The position numbers and the translations under genes were made by a program. A stretch of 29,709 nucleotides of DNA from contig JH152893.1 in NCBI GenBank assembly GCA_000226015.1, positions 227,632 through 257,340 of the forward strand, in the 5' to 3' direction. This document shows, in pieces, positions 10,501 through 19,700 of this stretch. The first letter of the stretch is position 1. Every line of letters starts with the position of its first letter. This DNA comes from Mnemiopsis leidyi. Its lineage: Eukaryota > Ctenophora > Tentaculata > Lobata > Bolinopsidae. The notes under the pieces are model-generated. The model saw nothing but the letters and a program-made list of their open reading frames with translations. It made no database searches and had not been told where the DNA came from.

Positions 10501-11302
10501 CTGGCAGAATTCTTGCAACTGGTTCTTGCTGTTTTCTCCAGAAATAGGTTCAGAACTATTGAGGTCATTCCGAGCTAAAATGGAATTTATTCTAGATAGA
10601 CTCTCTTCTCCCACTTGTATCGGGGTTCTATCGTCTTCGTGTGTCAGATTACGAGACTTTTGCTTATTAGGAGGGCTGATAGTAATAAGGATTTGTACGA
10701 AGTAAGATAGATAGTGGTGCAATCAGTCGAATTTTAATGATCCAAAGAACAATGTCGTAGCAACAAACTATTCAATCACATTTTTAATAATAGCAGAAGA
10801 AAATGACGAACTAAACCCAGTAATAAAAACCTACGTCATTAGTTTTAGGCCAACAAGTGCAACAAAAGCAGCTATTTTTTTTAGCCTCCTTCATGTTTTT
10901 ACACTTGGTGTCTGATTGATACTCAAGTTTCTTATCGAGGAGTGTAAATTCAATCTTGGCAGAGAAGCTGAAGTGTTGTTATATATTATCGGACAGATCA
11001 TAATTTTACAAAAGTATCGATCTCAAAATTTGACAAACGAAGTTAAATCCTTGATTCTCTCACTATTATGATGATTTGAGCTCGTTTCAAAAAATGAACA
11101 ACTATTAGACGAAATGCCTTCATAGTTCATAAGGTATTATAGACTAAAATAATGTTTCTTATCTAAATGTTAATTGTAATGTACCTGGTTTCGTGGTGCT
11201 TAATAGTGTTGATGTCTGCATGCTTAGCTCCATTACGTTGCAAAATATCATTAAGTGTACTAGTTCCATTACCTTTACCATAAGGCAATGGGCATTGATA
11301 TT
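4558..11302 (-). CDS. Multi-dsRBD array (5 dsRBDs plus an orphan half); likely 3' part of the gene starting at 12897
   Basis: Eleven exons: 11302-11185, 10967-10835, 10675-10439, 10180-10049, 9433-9209, 8723-8592, 8310-8146, 7532-7314, 6993-6862, 5163-5002 and 4696-4558 (stop TAG). Each dsRBD is split into a first-half exon (LQEFCQK helix plus P-x-Y strand, e.g. NFKNLLQEFCQKEGLSMP) and a second-half exon (beta strands plus the KKxAE helix, e.g. SRRKNAELQAAERA). The second-half exons are 132 nt except 10835-10967 (133 nt, with one extra A) and the terminal one. The 8310-8146 exon is a first half with no partner. There is no start codon of its own. The first exon needs phase 1, which the membrane-protein exon to its right supplies. 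The predicted role is dsRNA binding, by family knowledge. It is paralogous to the gene at 16784-21128, and dsRBD1 aligns with dsRBD1 there (PLPY...TLN). Confidence 0.82.
5163..6862. other. Repeat-rich intron of the dsRBD locus
   Basis: This is the longest intron of the locus, about 1.7 kb. It contains direct and inverted copies of CTATGGTCA/TGACCATAG (about 5320-5410), an 18-bp perfect palindrome at 498-515 past 5000, and a diverged direct duplication of a CACGTGAC-containing segment near 6230-6300 and 6385-6450. No coding sequence is supported. Confidence 0.5.
5498..5515. repeat. 18-bp perfect palindrome
   Basis: GTCTTCCAGCTGGAAGAC equals its own reverse complement. Another CTGGAAGAC copy follows at about 5522-5530, and a near-palindrome CGTCACGAGTGACG lies at 5542-5555. 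The cluster looks like the end of an unidentified transposable element inside an intron. Confidence 0.7.
6862..7140. repeat. Near-identical intragenic duplicate, copy 1
   Basis: This segment covers a dsRBD second-half exon and about 145 bp of the adjoining upstream intron. It is almost identical to 8592-8870. The intron part from about 7050 to 7137 appears identical by eye, and the exon differs at only a few bases. It marks recent duplication or gene conversion within the dsRBD array. Confidence 0.85.
7520..7595 (-). repeat. 38-bp tandem repeat carrying splice acceptors (2 copies)
   Basis: Two copies, starting near 7520 and 7558, of a 38-bp unit. On the minus strand each ends in a T-rich tract plus CAG. 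The left copy supplies the acceptor of the exon starting at 7532. The homologous array at 9421-9571 has four copies. Confidence 0.75.
7645..8024. mobile_element. hAT-type non-autonomous DNA transposon (MITE)
   Basis: The element is 380 bp long. The left end is CAGGGGCGTGGC and the right end, reverse-complemented, is CAGGGGCGTAGC, a terminal inverted repeat in the style of hAT elements. The flanking 8-mers TTATTACA (7637-7644) and TTACTACG (8025-8032) match at 6 of 8 positions, as expected for an aged 8-bp target duplication. The interior is C/G-rich with no transposase, so it is non-autonomous. It sits in an intron of the dsRBD locus, just after the orphan half-dsRBD exon in the direction of transcription. 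Confidence 0.75.
8146..8310 (-). other. Orphan half-dsRBD exon
   Basis: A 165-nt exon flanked by CAG and GTAAGT, phase 2 at both ends. It encodes a linker (FPTPPIKSREPSP) and the first half of a dsRBD (NLIKELFPQKGYSPP, DVGDK). It is related to exon 5163-5002 (same SREPSP linker and DVGDK motif). No matching second-half exon occurs before the next first-half exon at 7532. If included, the protein carries half a domain. If skipped, the frame is kept. Confidence 0.75.
8592..8870. repeat. Near-identical intragenic duplicate, copy 2
   Basis: Partner of 6862-7140: a dsRBD second-half exon plus an adjacent intron block that matches almost base for base until about 8870, where the copies abruptly diverge. 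Confidence 0.85.
9421..9571 (-). repeat. 37-38-bp tandem repeat carrying splice acceptors (4 copies)
   Basis: Copies start near 9421, 9459, 9497 and 9534. Read on the minus strand, each ends in TATTCAG followed by GAGATCAAG, so each provides a plausible 3' splice site. The acceptor at 9434-9436 gives the correct phase for the dsRBD exon starting at 9433. Using the others would add 38, 76 or 113 nt and break the frame. Confidence 0.8.
9579..9921 (+). mobile_element. tRNA-derived SINE
   Basis: The 5' part is tRNA-like, with an A box TGGTGTAGTGG at 587-597 past 9000 and a B box GGTTCAAATCC at 9630-9640, so an internal RNA polymerase III promoter is likely. A tRNA-unrelated body of about 240 bp follows, with an A-rich tail (GAGATAAAAAAAATAAG) ending near 9921. 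The duplicated paralogous segment at about 7580-7620 has the same flanks (TTGTTGA...GCCAATTTAGAG) without the insert, so it acts as an empty site. It could be mistaken for a tRNA gene, but the long body and tail argue for a SINE. Confidence 0.8.
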
Positions 11303-11433
11303 CTGAAAATGTTATCTTAAGCTCGTAAAAATGTTGGGTTTGATTGTAAAAATTTAAAATGATTAATGGTAAAATTCTTACAGAATCATGCCTTATAGAT
11401 TGAAAATCGCGTCATACATAGGTATTTACAACT

Positions 11434-12897
11434 TCATGACTTACGTAACAACGAAGTCTTACCTTTAGGGACGACCAGCATCGGGTGAAGAAAATGTTTT
11501 TGCAGGATGAAATAGGTTACAGCCAAACCTATTAGGAACGTAGCGATCGCTTGCCGATTCACTCCCAATAGGAGCAATTCTACAAGCCATTCAGACCCTA
11601 ACAGTAAAAAAGAAAGAAAAGACACCCCACAATATTTCACAAGGAATTTCATTGGGTAGGCAAGGGTCACAAAGGTTGTCGCAGAATACATGATGGTAAA
11701 GCGCGATGCCAACAACAACTTAAAGAAAAAGTTGTCATGTATCCACATGATTCTGCCATAATGTGATGCCCTTCTTCTGATAGTCCCAAAAGGATTAAAT
11801 ATAAATACACTTTCTAAGAATTGAGCACATAGAAGGATGCAGCTAGTAAGAGTTGGACTTAGAATGTCCCTGAATAGGTTGGATTGTTCCAGGTCCAAAG
11901 AAAGGATGATCCAATAAGCCAAGGAGAGCATGATGACTGCGACAAAAACAATTTTGAGATGAGTTGGTCTATATTCACTTTTCTTAGATAACAAGAATAA
12001 TTCCATAATGAAGCACACAATGAACGCCGAAATTATCACTGGAAGCCCACCATAGTTAAATATGTTCAAAAAACTTGCCAATTCTGATGGTGTAGCGAAA
12101 TCCCAGCTATGGCCAATTGCATGTTTGTCAAACATTTTCTTCGAGAAATGTTGACAATTTTGTCGAATAAGATTGTACACATTTGAACTCAGCAATTCTT
12201 TCAAGTGATGGATCAATTCGCTTGAGGTCGTATTGGAATCGTCCTTTATCAACAAACGTAATGGCCTAGGTCGACTTTCCCCCTCGAAATTGAACAAAAC
12301 AGCGCTCAAGTTTCCACCCCAACTGACGTAGACACCGTCCTTCATCTTATCCAGAGCCATCCACACACCAGAACTACTACTAAAAACGACAAAGGCATGA
12401 TAATCCACAGACGAATATTGCCGCTGCACATGATTTTTTACTGTCACCTTTGAGCTGCTAAAAGGGGTATTTAGTGGGCAGCTGTAGACTGCTACAGACT
12501 GCAAAGTCGAGTCTTCCCGCAAGTATTTTTCAAATATCTTGGAAACGTTTTCTGTTGTCACATTTTCTGTTTTAGGTTCTTTGATGATCGTGTCCACCAA
12601 GCACGTACCAGAGGAACCGAGATGCTTGTAATTCAACTCAGATCCAATCTTGTCAGGACATACTTTACCGTTGTGTTCCAGAGAAACTTCTGGAGAATCT
12701 TCCGAAATAACAGTCCCGAAATTATCGAAATATCTCCAACTGTGTAGTTGTCTCATGACGATAAGAATCCAAAACAGGAGGTAACAGGACAGAATGACTG
12801 TTTCTAAAACACGAACCCGCATAGAAAGTTGCTCTTTGTTTTGAGGGGCAGAAGTAACTGTTGCAACCGGCATCTTTATAGTTTGCGCAGTGTTCAA
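11434..12897 (-). CDS. Multi-pass membrane protein with LRAT-like Cys/His domain (likely 5' exon of the dsRBD gene)
   Basis: A single open frame of 487 codons. One hydrophobic segment lies near residues 33-49. A soluble domain follows (about 75-275) with H167 in DYHAFVV and C248 in RQNCQHFSKKMF, matching the His-then-NCxHF arrangement of LRAT-like (permuted NlpC/P60, papain-fold) proteins. About six further membrane segments span residues 284-467. The LRAT family includes acyltransferases and phospholipases, but the substrate here is unknown. Several NxS/T sites lie in the soluble part. A strong donor, CCTAAAG|GTAAGA at 11463/11462, is phase 1 and fits the phase-1 acceptor at 11302 that starts the dsRBD array. 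In that case coding sequence here ends at 11463 and the stop at 11434 is used only if the intron is retained. Without splicing it is a stand-alone membrane protein. Confidence 0.8.
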   Translation of the reverse strand: MNTAQTIKMPVATVTSAPQNKEQLSMRVRVLETVILSCYLLFWILIVMRQLHSWRYFDNFGTVISEDSPEVSLEHNGKVCPDKIGSELNYKHLGSSGTCLVDTIIKEPKTENVTTENVSKIFEKYLREDSTLQSVAVYSCPLNTPFSSSKVTVKNHVQRQYSSVDYHAFVVFSSSSGVWMALDKMKDGVYVSWGGNLSAVLFNFEGESRPRPLRLLIKDDSNTTSSELIHHLKELLSSNVYNLIRQNCQHFSKKMFDKHAIGHSWDFATPSELASFLNIFNYGGLPVIISAFIVCFIMELFLLSKKSEYRPTHLKIVFVAVIMLSLAYWIILSLDLEQSNLFRDILSPTLTSCILLCAQFLESVFIFNPFGTIRRRASHYGRIMWIHDNFFFKLLLASRFTIMYSATTFVTLAYPMKFLVKYCGVSFLSFLLLGSEWLVELLLLGVNRQAIATFLIGLAVTYFILQKHFLHPMLVVPKGKTSLLRKS

Positions 12898-13411
12898 TCT
12901 TCATTGAAGATCTGGACACAAGTAATAATTTAATCTTCTGATTTCTAACATGGCTACTGTAAGCAAGTATCATTTAAATATATTCTGAATATTCTTTAGG
13001 ATTACAAGTTTTGCAATGTTGCGGAATTGATGAGTCTAGTGGCCTTCAGCGAAAATGGCCGAGGTTGTTATCTAACAAAAATTTGATCAACAGATTCAAG
13101 CTTAAACAGCAAAATTAATTGTTTAAAATGGTTTCTTTAACCATTCTATGAGCGACAAATTTGCCCAAGAAAAATACTCCTTATTGTATCTGATAAACTT
13201 TTTAGGTTCATTAAGCAACTCAACTATAAACAATTTGTCAACCAGCAGTCACCTGATTTTACTCGAAAAAACATCTTTTTTATTTCGCTGGTACGGTGAG
13301 CTGCACGACTTCACAGCTCCAGCCTTAGGCAACATTATAACAATATCGCAATAATTCGGCAAAATTCACATTTGATAGAATTTAGTAACTTTAAAACTTA
13401 CAAAACGACTA
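12898..13411. other. Intergenic region between SNAPC3 3' end and the LRAT-like gene 5' end
   Basis: No coding feature is supported. It should contain the promoter and 5' UTR of the LRAT-like/dsRBD gene and the 3' UTR of SNAPC3. A 68-codon plus-strand open frame at 13148-13354 has no recognisable domain and is not called. Confidence 0.4.
13279..13284 (-). promoter_or_regulatory. Polyadenylation signal AATAAA for SNAPC3
   Basis: TTTATT on the plus strand reads AATAAA on the minus strand, about 130 bp past the SNAPC3 stop codon at 13412. Confidence 0.45.
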
Positions 13412-15459
13412 TCAGCTTTTCTCATTCTTGACCTTTACTTTTTCTGGACGTTTGATACTGTCCTTGAATTTCTGGAGAGCAACCTGATAGCCAACTCTAT
13501 CGTCCATATTTTCTAGGTAGACATATGCATTAAAATCGTTCAACCTCTCACAGTCTGCTGAGTAGTGCAGCATGTAAAAACAGTCAAAACAAAAATAGCA
13601 TGGACTACTGGGGGCATCATCGTCATCAAAAGTTATCCACCGTGCGAACCGTTCATTACAAATCCCACATGACAGCCGACGTGGCCCACTCCTGAATATC
13701 TGACGTGGATAGTTAACGACGCGCGGATCATCCCCCGGATGAAACAATCTGACCTGCTCCACGATTATCAAGTGTTCACAACCACCCTGGTGTATAAATA
13801 CGTAAGGCAGTCCCAGATGAAGTTCCAGGTCAATGAACCTTGTTTCTGACATATCCCCTGTCTTTGTGATGGGTTGCTGTCCTCGACTGAGGAAGTCATT
13901 GTTGATATCCATGAAGTTGATGATTTCTTCAGAGTAGTCCACATAACCTGGAGACCGTTTGTCTATGAAGATCGTGTCGTCAAGGAAGATTGCGCAGGAT
14001 CTCCGCGTTTTAGAGTTCCAATCTACGTCCACAAGCATGGGGTTGTCGCTGGGATTTACGGGTTTAGGAAACTGTATGATAGATTGGTCATTGAAACATG
14101 AAATAGAATTTTAAATTTCGATGAGACGAATAAAACCTAATTTTAAAGGACAGGATTTTTCATTTGGCACGGAGAATCAACATTTTACATTCGTCTAATG
14201 TCCAGTAATTTTCGGAGTAAATAGGAATACCGATTTTAAGACAATGTCACATAGATTCGGAATTAAATCTAAAAATACTCAATTAGTTTTTTGCCAACCT
14301 ATTATCTTGCCAGCTGAGTGCCAGATCCATGGTACAATCTATAGTGTCAACGAACTCTGCAATGGTCTGAGAAGCAAGGACCAGAACACCTTTGCTCTTA
14401 ACCATCTTCGCTTCCTTGTAGATGGCGATCTGTAAAACCAACTCTGGAGTTTGAACTAGCTCTTTTTCATCCAGCTGAAGTTTGTAAAATATGTAATATG
14501 TTCATTTGTAGCTTTATATCATTTCAGGAGTGTTAAAGTAAAGTATTCAAAGTGCAATACACCATGAAATTGTACAATAATGTTACAAAAAGCTTAAGAG
14601 AAAATTGTAAGGGAACATTCAATTTACTCCTCGTTAAATGATACAACGAAGATTTTCAACAGAAAACAATCACGTACCGACATTTGAGTATCGTAGTCTA
14701 AGGCGATGTTCTCCTTCTCGAAAGGACGATAGTAGTTTACTGTCATCTGCTTCTTTAGAGGATGAAGTCTTTGTCTATTCATTTGGATCTCCCTAAAAAA
14801 TTTGTAAGCATGCAGCTCCTTTGGAATGAGCTTATCTTTCTTTTCGTCGTAATAATCATCGTTGGCAGGAGGGAGGATTTCACCGAGCAGCGCGTTAGCA
14901 CTGAGAAGCTCGTCGTAGATCTCGGCTTCTTCTAGAGAGATGTCTGAAGAAGCGTTAGTTACAGTCTTCACAGTAATTTCAGAACTTTTGAACAATACTG
15001 CTTAAAAAAATAACTATATAAAAGTCTGGAATCAGAGTCCATTTATTGTACAGCTGGTTTTGATTTGAAGTTTTCTTCTGTACAATGATAAAATTAGAGT
15101 AACAGTGACAATTCAGTGAAGAATAATACCAACTTGTAGCTGCTGCTGCAGTTTCGGATACGTCATCTACATCCAGCAGTATACCTGGAATTAATAAGTA
15201 ATTTAATGTTACTCTATACGTTACACGGTGACATTTATTGTCCCGCAGTTCTTCACAAAAGTGGACCTTTGACGCTAGATGAGGTTGAATCAGTGATGAA
15301 AATAAAGGGCAGAGCTTACCAAATTTCAACAAAAAATTTAATTTTACCATTTGCAGGAAAAGAGGATTCAGGGATATCGTTAGACCACGTTTCTCTGAAT
15401 TTTGCTAAATTTACAGGAAAGCCGATCTGTGATAACTGGTTGTCTTTCCTTGGCGGCAT
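13412..15459 (-). CDS. SNAPC3: snRNA-activating protein complex subunit 3 (SNAP50)
   Basis: A subunit of SNAPc, which binds the proximal sequence element of snRNA promoters for RNA polymerases II and III. Five exons: 15459-15348, 15184 to about 15134, 14997-14678, 14474-14299 and 14048-13412, giving about 431 residues, near the usual 400 or so. The C-terminal Cys/His-rich domain is clear: LGLPYVFIHQGGCEHLI, LSCGICNERFARWITFDDD, APSSPCYFCFDCFYMLHY. A GVLVLASQTIAEFVDTIDC block matches the conserved core. The first exon (MPPRKDNQLSQIGF) is placed from phase: a donor after AATG fits the phase-1 exon starting at 15184. The exon 2/3 junction is ambiguous. Donor A|GTTGGT with acceptor 14997 keeps the frame, as does donor TG|GTATTA with an acceptor about 11 bases inside exon 3. 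The gene sits between the two dsRBD genes with no evident functional link. Confidence 0.93.
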
Positions 15460-16783
15460 TGCTGGTGGGTTCTGATTAATGATCTTTTATGCGGTAAAAA
15501 GTAGCTGGTAACCATAATTATAATGTTTATAGTCGAATTTTAAGACCCATGGGATGACTTTTTATATCGTTGTCTGGGCCTACTTCCTAGTATAATAACA
15601 TGAAACATTTAAACTTCCAAACAGAACTAGATTTTTCGGAAAAGGGGTAATTTTAAAAAGTAGATAATTTGAATTTGGCCGCACTTATTATTTCAGTCGC
15701 ACTGGTCACAGTTAACACTTAAGTGGACAAGTTGGGATTTAAAGCATGAATCAACCATAAAAGAAAAACTCAATGTATTAGAAATATAGACCACAGTACT
15801 ATCACAATATGAGAAAATGCAATTAAGGGCATGTGCAAAGTAGATTTCAACTTTCATTTAAGTACATTGATACCTACATTGATAAGTACATTGATACCTA
15901 CGGACCAGTTTCAATAGACAACAATTCAATGTTTTCCTCTTTTTTATAAAAATTGTATAAAAATTAAAATCTAAAAATCACAGAATATCGCAATAAGATA
16001 AATTATTGACGACTAAAAACTTTAAACAGTCTGTATGATTTATAGCATGATTTATATATTTTACGTCAATGGGACTGTAAGCTTGTAAGAGTATAAAGCG
16101 GAAAGAAAAATGCAAAAAAAACTACAAAAACAAATGCAATAAAAGAATAACACAAGTCGACATCCTAAATCGTTATTCTAACGTTATAAAATCCAACTAT
16201 AAATCGTAGATTGAGAGTACATTTACGGCTACTAGTGAAGTCGCAGAAACGATTTAGACCATGACCAACAGTTCATGTTCTTGCAACATTTACAATTATA
16301 CAACTTTACGGTTGTAGCGCTTACTGGAAATAGAAGCAACAAATGTGTCACATTATCACAGTATAAACTTTTTTCTTCAACTTCAAGTCAATCTGAATAT
16401 CAAATAATATGACGTCAAATAAACACCACTTTTTAACAACTGCAACTGCTGTATGACAGCATAAATAACCCTAGCCCACAGTTCCAATATAAAACTGTAA
16501 CAAGCAATGCATACATTAAGTTACAACAGTACTGACTGTATTATTATGTTATATCAGTATTATTATGTTATATCAGCATTTACAAGAAAATTCATGATCT
16601 ATGTAACATAGCAAGCTTCAATTGGAATTCCTCTTTAAGAAGTGCTTGATAAAGTCATTCATTTCACGTAAGTGTAGTAACCGGTGGTAACACTGGCAAC
16701 AGTGGTCACTGCTTCCACAGTAACAGCAACCTTAGCTAAGTAACTAAACACAATCCACATCATCCGATCGACTCCCCAACAAA
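15460..16783. other. Intergenic region between SNAPC3 5' end and dsRBD gene 2 3' end
   Basis: No gene is supported over 1.3 kb. It is AT-rich with short duplications: TAAGTACATTGATACCTAC-type units at about 15861-15902, and a roughly 20-bp direct repeat (ATTATTATGTTATATCAG) at about 16538-16577. The SNAPC3 promoter and the 3' UTR of the second dsRBD gene should lie here. Confidence 0.4.
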
Positions 16784-19700
16784 TTACAAGTCGGCGATAT
16801 CCCAAAGTCCCTTCTTCTTTAACACGCGTATAGCAGCCTGGGTAGCGCTGTTTTCAGCTGCTTTCTTACTGCCCTGCTCATCTCCGTCTATCGTATCTCC
16901 CCCACAGTTAAACCGAACTGTGCTCATACTGCAGAATAAGAGGTAACAGAATAAAGACTAAATACTTTTGGGCAAAATTTCTGAAAAAAAATTAGCAAAA
17001 AACTTTTTGCACCTATGCAATAATCATGATGCTGGATTGAATCAACGTGGTGTTAATTGCTTGATTTGATTCAACTATCTAAGTAACTACAACTTAAAAC
17101 AAATTGCACATAAAGGAATTACAAGCTCATTTTGGGGTGACGTTTGACAACCCTTGTTTCGTAACAAGGGGCGGGGTAACTTCTGGAGTCGTGCCAATTC
17201 CTGAAGTCCCACCCGCGGCCTATCTCCACGATTTCGGTTGAGTTCTCAGCGATGGCGCGATATGCCAGCTCGGCGGCGTGCATGTCAGCAGTTTTCAGGT
17301 TCTTGCGCAGGTCCGACGTGAACTTCCGACTTTTCGAGCCGTCTTTCTCCAACTCGAGAATTACCGAGGACTTGAATCTGAAATTAGCGCCTTTATCGAG
17401 CTTTAGATAAATTGTGGACCTGAATCTGAAATATTTTTAGTGTACTTAGCTACAGCTCTCTGTTAATAATCCATGTAAAGCACAAATCACAATTGACAAA
17501 ACTACTCATAAAATATTCAGTCTGGACAAACCCCTACCCGTCCAGTGCAGGATGCTGCCTGTACTTGGGAGCTGGAAGTCCGCTCTTCTGAAACAGCTCC
17601 TGGAGTTTGTTTTTCCAGTTTATGTTGGTTGTCACAATCTCGGTGTTTCCTGGATTTGTTTGTACTTCACTGCCGTTTTCTGACTTTCCGTCTCCTAATT
17701 TCCTGTTTGGTATGAAAGTTATATGACAAAAAATCTTATACATTTTCCTTTTGCTAGTCAGAAGATTCAACTTCAAACATCCTCATATTTTCTCAACGAA
17801 GGGGTTACATAAACCCTCTATCTTATCTGGGTTTGATCTCCAGCTGTTGCTCTATCATTTTAGTGGTTTTTGTCTCGTTAATGATATAATTTTTAAGATA
17901 TTTTCATCTTACCGACCACCACTGATAGATTTATACGCTCTCTCTGCAGCTTGGAACTCAGCCAACTTTTTTTGATCGAGTCTGTCAGAAGTTCCCGTTA
18001 TCACTCGACCGTCATTTAGTTTCACTGTAACTGTCGCTTCGAACCTGCAAAAAAAGAAGAAACTATTACTTTACTATGTATAGTTTATTTTACAACAGTA
18101 CGAAGACAATTTTGTTTTAAGATAAAAAGCGACAGTGAACACCATGCGAAGTTAGATAATTAAATAACCAAATAAACCACAAAATACATCTAAATAAAGT
18201 AGCAAATCACGAACACATGGGAGTGTTGGTCTCCAACGTCCTTTGCCTGGTATTTAGGTGCCGGATGACTGTTCTTCTGACAAAACTCTTGTAACAAATT
18301 CTTGTAGTTTTTGTTGGGCGTTTGCTGAGAGTTGGCGGTCTTGGCGGCTGGGCTTGACTGTGTAGATTTTACTGGCAGAACTGGTTTTTTGTCATCGCCC
18401 TGCCTGAAGTTTTGATTTTGAAACAAATTTGTCGATCCCAGATATTAATCAGTAAACCTCATAGGATTCATTATAATTGTTCACAAGAAATAAATTCCAG
18501 TACCTTTTAAATAAGTTTGATAACGACTCTTTTTTAAAGCACTTAGACTTACGGAATACGATCCAGAGCGACTAAAGCCATATAAGCAGCATTCTGTTTA
18601 GCGTCCTTCTTGTTCCGGTATCTAGTATCGGACTGGTGCTCGTGTTTTTTACCGTGCAGTGAGAAGTAAACCTTAGCAGAGAAGCTGGGCGGGAGGAGAA
18701 ACAATTGTAGATGTTGTTGGAGTTATATTTTAATCATAATGGTAATAACTGCTAATTGCTAATATCAACAATATTTCAATAATCATCAAGTAACATAATA
18801 ATCTTAATGGCATTAAGATATTAAGAAATTCGCTGAATCAAAAAGCAAATCGCTAAATAACTATCGAGTTTTTTATCAAGTCGACAACAGCAGCTATCTA
18901 GTACATGCATGTAGTAAACTAGTATCTGTATTCTATACCTTGTCTGGCTGTGAGAAGTAACAATAATCTCGGCCGGGGTTTCCCCTTGTTTCTGCAGGTA
19001 CTCATTAAGAGTTCCAATAACATTGTTTGTCTTGCAGTAGGGCAGAGGGCTGCCTCTCTGCGCCAGGAAGTCGTCTGTAATGGTAACAGAAAAACGTCGG
19101 TCGTTAGAGGTCATATTAAAAGCTATGTGATATAATTGTGGAATAAGAGGAAAATTGTAGAATTGAATTGAAACTGATGGATATAACAATATAAATATTA
19201 ACTCTTGAATAACCAAAGACAAAAAAGTATAATTCGGGTATATGTAAAAACAAGGTCCCCTACCCCCAGCAGCAGGTTCACCAGGTACAGCAGCTCCATT
19301 GTGAGGAACACCAGCAGTTCCAGGTTTATCACCCTGGTCCTCCCTCAGAGTCATGTCCATCCGACCAAACCTCAGTGGAGACCCGCTAACTTGTCTGGGT
19401 CTGTAGTCCTCTATGATGGGACTTGTTGAAGGAGACGGGATTCTCGGGGGAGAGACACTTCTGCTTACTGACGGGACATTTAGAGCTGTAGTTTTGGCGG
19501 GCGGGGTGTGGTGAGGAAGGTTTACTGAGTTGAACTGACTGTCTCGACTTCCCAAACCGTTATAGTTGTCAAGGTCAGACATGACTTGTCCAAATCCTGG
19601 AAGGGTTTTGGGTGAACTATGTTATACTGGTGGCCGGACAGAATTATCAAAGGATGGAAGTAACGATATTATGATTTCACAGAATCAATATTGCTATTAT

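Noticed and set aside
13148..13354. 68-codon plus-strand open frame between genes
   Set aside because: No recognisable domain, splice context or composition bias; likely chance in the SNAPC3 3' region.
15206..15475. 89-codon plus-strand open frame that looks protein-like
   Set aside because: It is antisense to the first exon of SNAPC3. The minus strand has an ATG, a donor in the right phase and continuity with the conserved protein.
18821..19582. 253-codon minus-strand open frame as one exon
   Set aside because: It covers two real exons (19596-19264 and 19074-18939) and the intron between them. Donor GGGG|GTAGGG and the acceptor before 19074 keep the phase and give a better protein.
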